Source: Tenodera sinensis (Eukaryota > Arthropoda > Insecta > Mantodea > Mantidae). From it: DNA of 64,000 nucleotides. Within the stretch, counting starts at the first letter, position 1. Every line of letters starts with the position of its first letter. A program made the position numbers and the translations under genes. The stretch is taken from assembly GCA_030765045.1 (NCBI GenBank), contig CM060967.1, positions 168,106,251 to 168,170,250 of the forward strand, given 5' to 3'. The notes beneath the pieces were generated by a model that had not been told where the DNA came from, searched no databases, and worked only from the letters and a program-made list of their open reading frames with translations. Below, in pieces: positions 60,113 to 64,000 of the stretch.

Positions 60113-63100
60113 CAGCCAACCGTGAACAGCCATTATGTTAGTCATATCCCGAATTCGTCATAAATCACTTCGGTCGATTCTGGATGTGTTAGCTAAGGTG
60201 TGCACTCACCTGACTATCTCTAAACTTACACAAACTATTTGAACACGTTTTATTAGCTTCACTTGTTGCTATCTATTAATGTAACATGGGCGTCTCGAAG
60301 GTGGGGGAGGAAGGGGGGAGCCGCGCCCCCCCCCCTGGAAATTAATGAACTTAATGAGGAATCAATTACTATTATTTTAATTCTAATGTAAATAACAATT
60401 TTTATTTAACACAATTATAATTTTTGACAACAAAATAAATAATAAACATTGTTTGAGTGTAAACTTCCAATATGCCCCCCCCCCCCCAGAACAAAGTCTG
60501 CAGACGCCCATGTAATGTAGCGAAATCTTTCGACGTAATTTTCACCAACTTGAGTCGTCTGATTAACTTGAAAATTTGCGCTCGTGTCAAGGGCCGGTGC
60601 CAAAACAATATTATGACTATGTTCTAATGTCCTATCCAGGATCATCAGGCTAAAAATGACTAAGCTAAATTTATAGAAAATAGTACAATTATGACATAGA
60701 TGCCACTAAGGCACTTTTCTGTATACACCTTGGAACATTTTTAATTATATAAAATGACGTAGATGCCCGGAGAGAAGACCCGAGAGGAACACGAGACCCG
60801 GGGATTGGAGTTCACTCAGGGCTAGGAAATTCACAACAGCTGATAATGTAGTAATCTACACAAGTTACACTGGTCTGAAGGGTTAAACCGTTTGGAAGTA
60901 TTGAAAGATGGAGGCGCACGTATTTAAAATTGACCTATGCTTCGGGTATCAACCAATCACTTCCTTTGTCCTGTAATACTGTGACGAAGCGGCTATGGCC
61001 CAATCTTCGGAATCTCAGCGCCGGGCAGTTGAAGAGATAAACAGATAAGTAGAGCTCTCGCCCAGCGCAAACACCTGTAGCGCTAAATTACTTTGCTCTG
61101 CTGTCTCCGCCTTTTCTGAACTTTGAGATGATAATGGACAAAGTGGAGGAACTGAATCCTCACCGACAAAGTGGCAATGAGCGCTGTCTTGAAACCCTTG
61201 GCATAAATACACGAGATTTTATTTGACGTCACACAAGCACTGTTAACATACCGAAAGGTCAAGTTCTTTGATTTGAGCAGGTGCTCCGTTCAACAGACAC
61301 ACTGCCATAAAATTACCGTCTATTGGTAGCTAATTAACCGGTTGCGTGCTCAACATCAAGGAATCTACTTGATAACCTTGAGAAGCTGGTTTCCTTTCCA
61401 TTATCGTTAAACGCAACATGATTAATATACTATTTAATGCAGTATTTGTAATTCTGTTAGAAATGCCGTATTTATGCAAGTTAGATCCATTTTCAAGGAC
61501 AGAATGTTTCCTTTTTGTTTGTGTTCTATTATATCGCTTGAGCACATTAACGACTGGTGAGGAATTTAACGATAAAACCGAGTCGTGAACGCAACACATG
61601 CTCTGCTATGAGACAGAGAGGAATAATTCCTAGTTAATATCCAATCTGCACCTCCAAAACTGTGCAGTATACCAATCGGTTCGGATGCCTTTCTTCTACT
61701 CGCTCAACAAATCTTTAAGAATACCTATCTGTGAAAAAGTCTGATGTGATACATGGACATAGCTTTCTCTATTATCGTTTATTGCTATATAGCTGACGAC
61801 TGAATCTCTTCTTATTCATTTGTCACTAGAGTTTGAAGTTTTCCACCAGAAATCTCGGTGTCGAAAATTACGGCGCCAGTCGTTTGGGCCAACTGAAGTG
61901 AGGTTATGGTAGCAGTATTGGTTTGTTTACTTTGCAAATTTGATATAATGGGTGGAGAACGAAAGCTTTCACGCAGTGAAGAGGAAAGAATAACTGATTT
62001 GTTTCTTCAGAACGAACTTATATACAATATGCAGCACGTTTCTGTAGAGAAAGGGAACAAAGGAATCAGGAAAATCAAGCACATCTTACTCTTTCTGGAT
62101 AACGTTTCATAATTTTCAGTTTGTTTCTGCTCTGAAAACAAGAGCACAAAGATTCTGGAGTAACTGGAGCTCAACAGTAGCTTTGGTGGGTATAACCTCG
62201 TCATTAGACTACCAACTACACGTGATCGTTTTGTTAATATTTCGTATCTGCTAAAAGAACTGTTTCATCAGAAATACTTTACCTGGGACGTGCGAAGTTA
62301 ATGGTTATTATGCATGATCATGATGATGCCTCGCCAAATTCGTTGGGGCTACTCACCGTCTAAATGTATAAGTGTAACCCGAGGGAGACTTATTGCCAAT
62401 TACGTGTATTACTACAAGTTGTGCAATAAATGTCCGCAATAAGCGAAGTTCAGCACTTTGTAATTTTAGTTATGTTGTACTAACACAAAATATAGACATA
62501 CCTATATATGTTGTGATATGAAGAAACGCTAGGTTATGTCAGTGCATTCTGGAACTGGCTAAACTTCGTTTATCTATTCTAACGTAGGTAATATTAAGAC
62601 TGGATTTAATTTTGGTGGTAATTTGAAGTACTCCACGAACTTTTGCCCTTCTGGTGCCTCATAACCAAAATCTCATAAGCATCTTCTGAGCTACGATTAC
62701 CAAACATGGGATGTAGCCCAGAGGTTTTCCACAACTTTACTCATTATCAGTATTCTCTGTTAATTCATCGACCAATCTAAACGAAAACATCAGAGTATCC
62801 AACTCCAACTCACTTTCTTCACTGTCGTGTTATCTAAAACATTTGTTTAATCACATGACCAATAAAGATTCATTTTTTAAAACAAACGCTGAATTCCTGC
62901 ACTCGATCCCGGGATACACAGAACAGGTTCTATAATTTTAGGCAAGACTTTTACGTTTATGTACTTTTTCTTTAAAGCTTTAAATATTCTAACCAATTCA
63001 TTATGCGTTTCTTCTGTGGAATCGTTCTAGCAATTTAATTTTTCATCAACAATCGTTTTGACAATAGATTTGATTTTGTATCATTCCACTCTAGTTCTGG

Positions 63101-63622
63101 TGCAGTGAAGTGAGTTACATATAATCTAAAACCTGCTGCCCTCATGAATCCAAACTCAAGTGCACATTATAAAACCCTTTTGTGAGCGGCTTGGTCACAG
63201 TCATGTCATTCTTTCAACATAGATTTAAGCCTTAAAATTCACAAAATTACTTTCTCTCCCTTTGTATCCTAGTTATGAGTAACTAAAACAAAACATTGTC
63301 TCTGCAAGGCAGGGATTCTGCTTTTTGATTTCTGAATGCTCGTTTCAAAAGATTGATCTGACTGTGAGCAAACCATAACCATAATTCAGATTCCTCATTG
63401 TTGAAGGCTGACTGCAAAGATAGACAGTCTGATTCAGAGATGAAAATGATTTTAGAGCAGGGTACAAATTCAGAAGTCTTCCAAAAGCAGGAAATAATGC
63501 TAAGCACCTTTTACTGCTGTAACCTAGCACTATGCAGTTAGTTTTTAATTTAGGAAGACGATGCCAAGAAAATAGGGGTCCTATTCGCGTGCCAATAAAA
63601 ATTCTTGGGACGCTGGACACAA
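60113..63622. other. No supported feature, apart from weak F1 scraps
   Basis: Two C runs (60324 and 60474) sit in related GGGGGG-rich contexts. A 68-codon plus ORF at 61906 (MGGERKLSRSEEERITD) has protein-like composition but no recognised family. Confidence 0.35.
61735..61870 (-). mobile_element. F1-like scraps, weak
   Basis: AGTCTGATGTGATACATGGA and CTTTCTCTATTATCG resemble the inverted right end; CACCAGAAATCTCGGTGTCG resembles the left block. Possibly a heavily deleted copy. Confidence 0.35.
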
Positions 63623-64000
63623 ATAAAAAATCCGATGTGTTGGACTCATATGCCTTTCTCTACTCTTGTACTAACCACTCTTACAACTCTTATTCCTATA
63701 TCTTGTTCGCGTTAGTTGAGATAAACATTTGCAGAAGCTATCTTATTGGTTATTTGCATGTAGGAGCATGGGGAATATGCGAATACAGTAGACTTTGAGC
63801 GATAGTCAAATCGTTCCATTAGACGAAAGTTTAGGTTTTCCAAAATTCACACAAATAACAAGGAATATCTCCGAAATGGTTCACTCAACAAAAAGTATAT
63901 TCGGACATGAATTGTGTGTTTTAGCAACACCCTTATTTTTTGTATAGTAAGGTTTGGTCTATCTCTTAATGTGTACCAGTTATACCAAAGTCATCCAGAG
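63623..64000 (-). mobile_element. F1, right part, running off the window
   Basis: AAAATCCGATGTGTTGGACT, CTTTCTCTACTCTTGTACTA and following blocks to GTCTATCTCTTAATGTG in inverted F1 order; truncated by the window end. Confidence 0.72.

Noticed and set aside
61906..62112. Plus ORF considered as a MADF-type DNA-binding domain
   Set aside because: The conserved Trp and aromatic spacing of that domain is absent.

Overview
This looks like nuclear DNA of an animal with a large, repeat-rich genome, most likely an insect and perhaps one of the big-genome hemimetabolous orders. That placement is inferred from the mix of mariner, IS630/Tc1-like, hAT, LINE and tRNA-SINE remnants, AT-rich sequence, many microsatellites and very few exons. 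There is no bacterial gene organisation, CRISPR array, phage module or rRNA.

Genes. The best-supported gene is on the minus strand. Exon 8838..8480 and exon 2741..2339 join in phase across a 5.7 kb intron and encode at least 254 residues of a low-complexity Ser/Pro/His-rich protein that I cannot name. A GC-rich block ending in a strong donor at 15211 may be its 5' UTR exon. A second, weaker minus-strand candidate is a 48-residue single-pass membrane protein built from 34562..34508 plus 31089..30998. A third is an isolated exon-like ORF at 28930..28626 ending exactly at a GTAAGT donor.

Repeats. The dominant feature is one dispersed family, called F1 here, about 0.95 kb when complete. I count about 27 full, truncated or broken copies on both strands, roughly 14 kb or a fifth of the window. 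It has a left end (TTTTTACTTTCTCTACT) with a hairpin just inside, a right end (GTAGAGAAAGTCATGTGAG then CAACACATCAGAT), a 12-bp motif inverted between the two ends, an internal TG/TGTC microsatellite at a fixed place, and no convincing coding capacity. Copies are nested in a hAT-like element (41.9-43.2 kb) and in an IS630/Tc1-like element (49.9-51.5 kb), where a 12-bp near-identical flanking duplication suggests transposition. Two F1 pairs form inverted foldbacks (13.1-14.3 kb, 27.4-27.9 kb), one F1 junction has been duplicated as an exact 195-bp tandem (4638-5027), and right-end motifs form a degenerate array at 12.75-13.14 kb.

Other mobile remnants are a two-part mariner (45.3-46.7 kb), a DDE transposase tail (57.8-58.0 kb), LINE reverse-transcriptase pieces (2.0 and 37.8 kb), a possible solo LTR (58.8-59.5 kb), several distinct tRNA-derived SINE types (7.5, 17.4, 20.1, 21.0, 24.4, 27.0, 32.9, 35.8, 36.4, 39.5, 49.0, 58.1 kb) and two further dispersed repeats (R2, R3). 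R3 holds the hAT insertion, which holds F1: a three-level nest whose empty site is preserved in another R3 copy at 35.57 kb.

The rest is AT-rich sequence in which I see nothing I can support. F1 is the strongest candidate for something not previously described; whether it is novel needs a repeat-database search.
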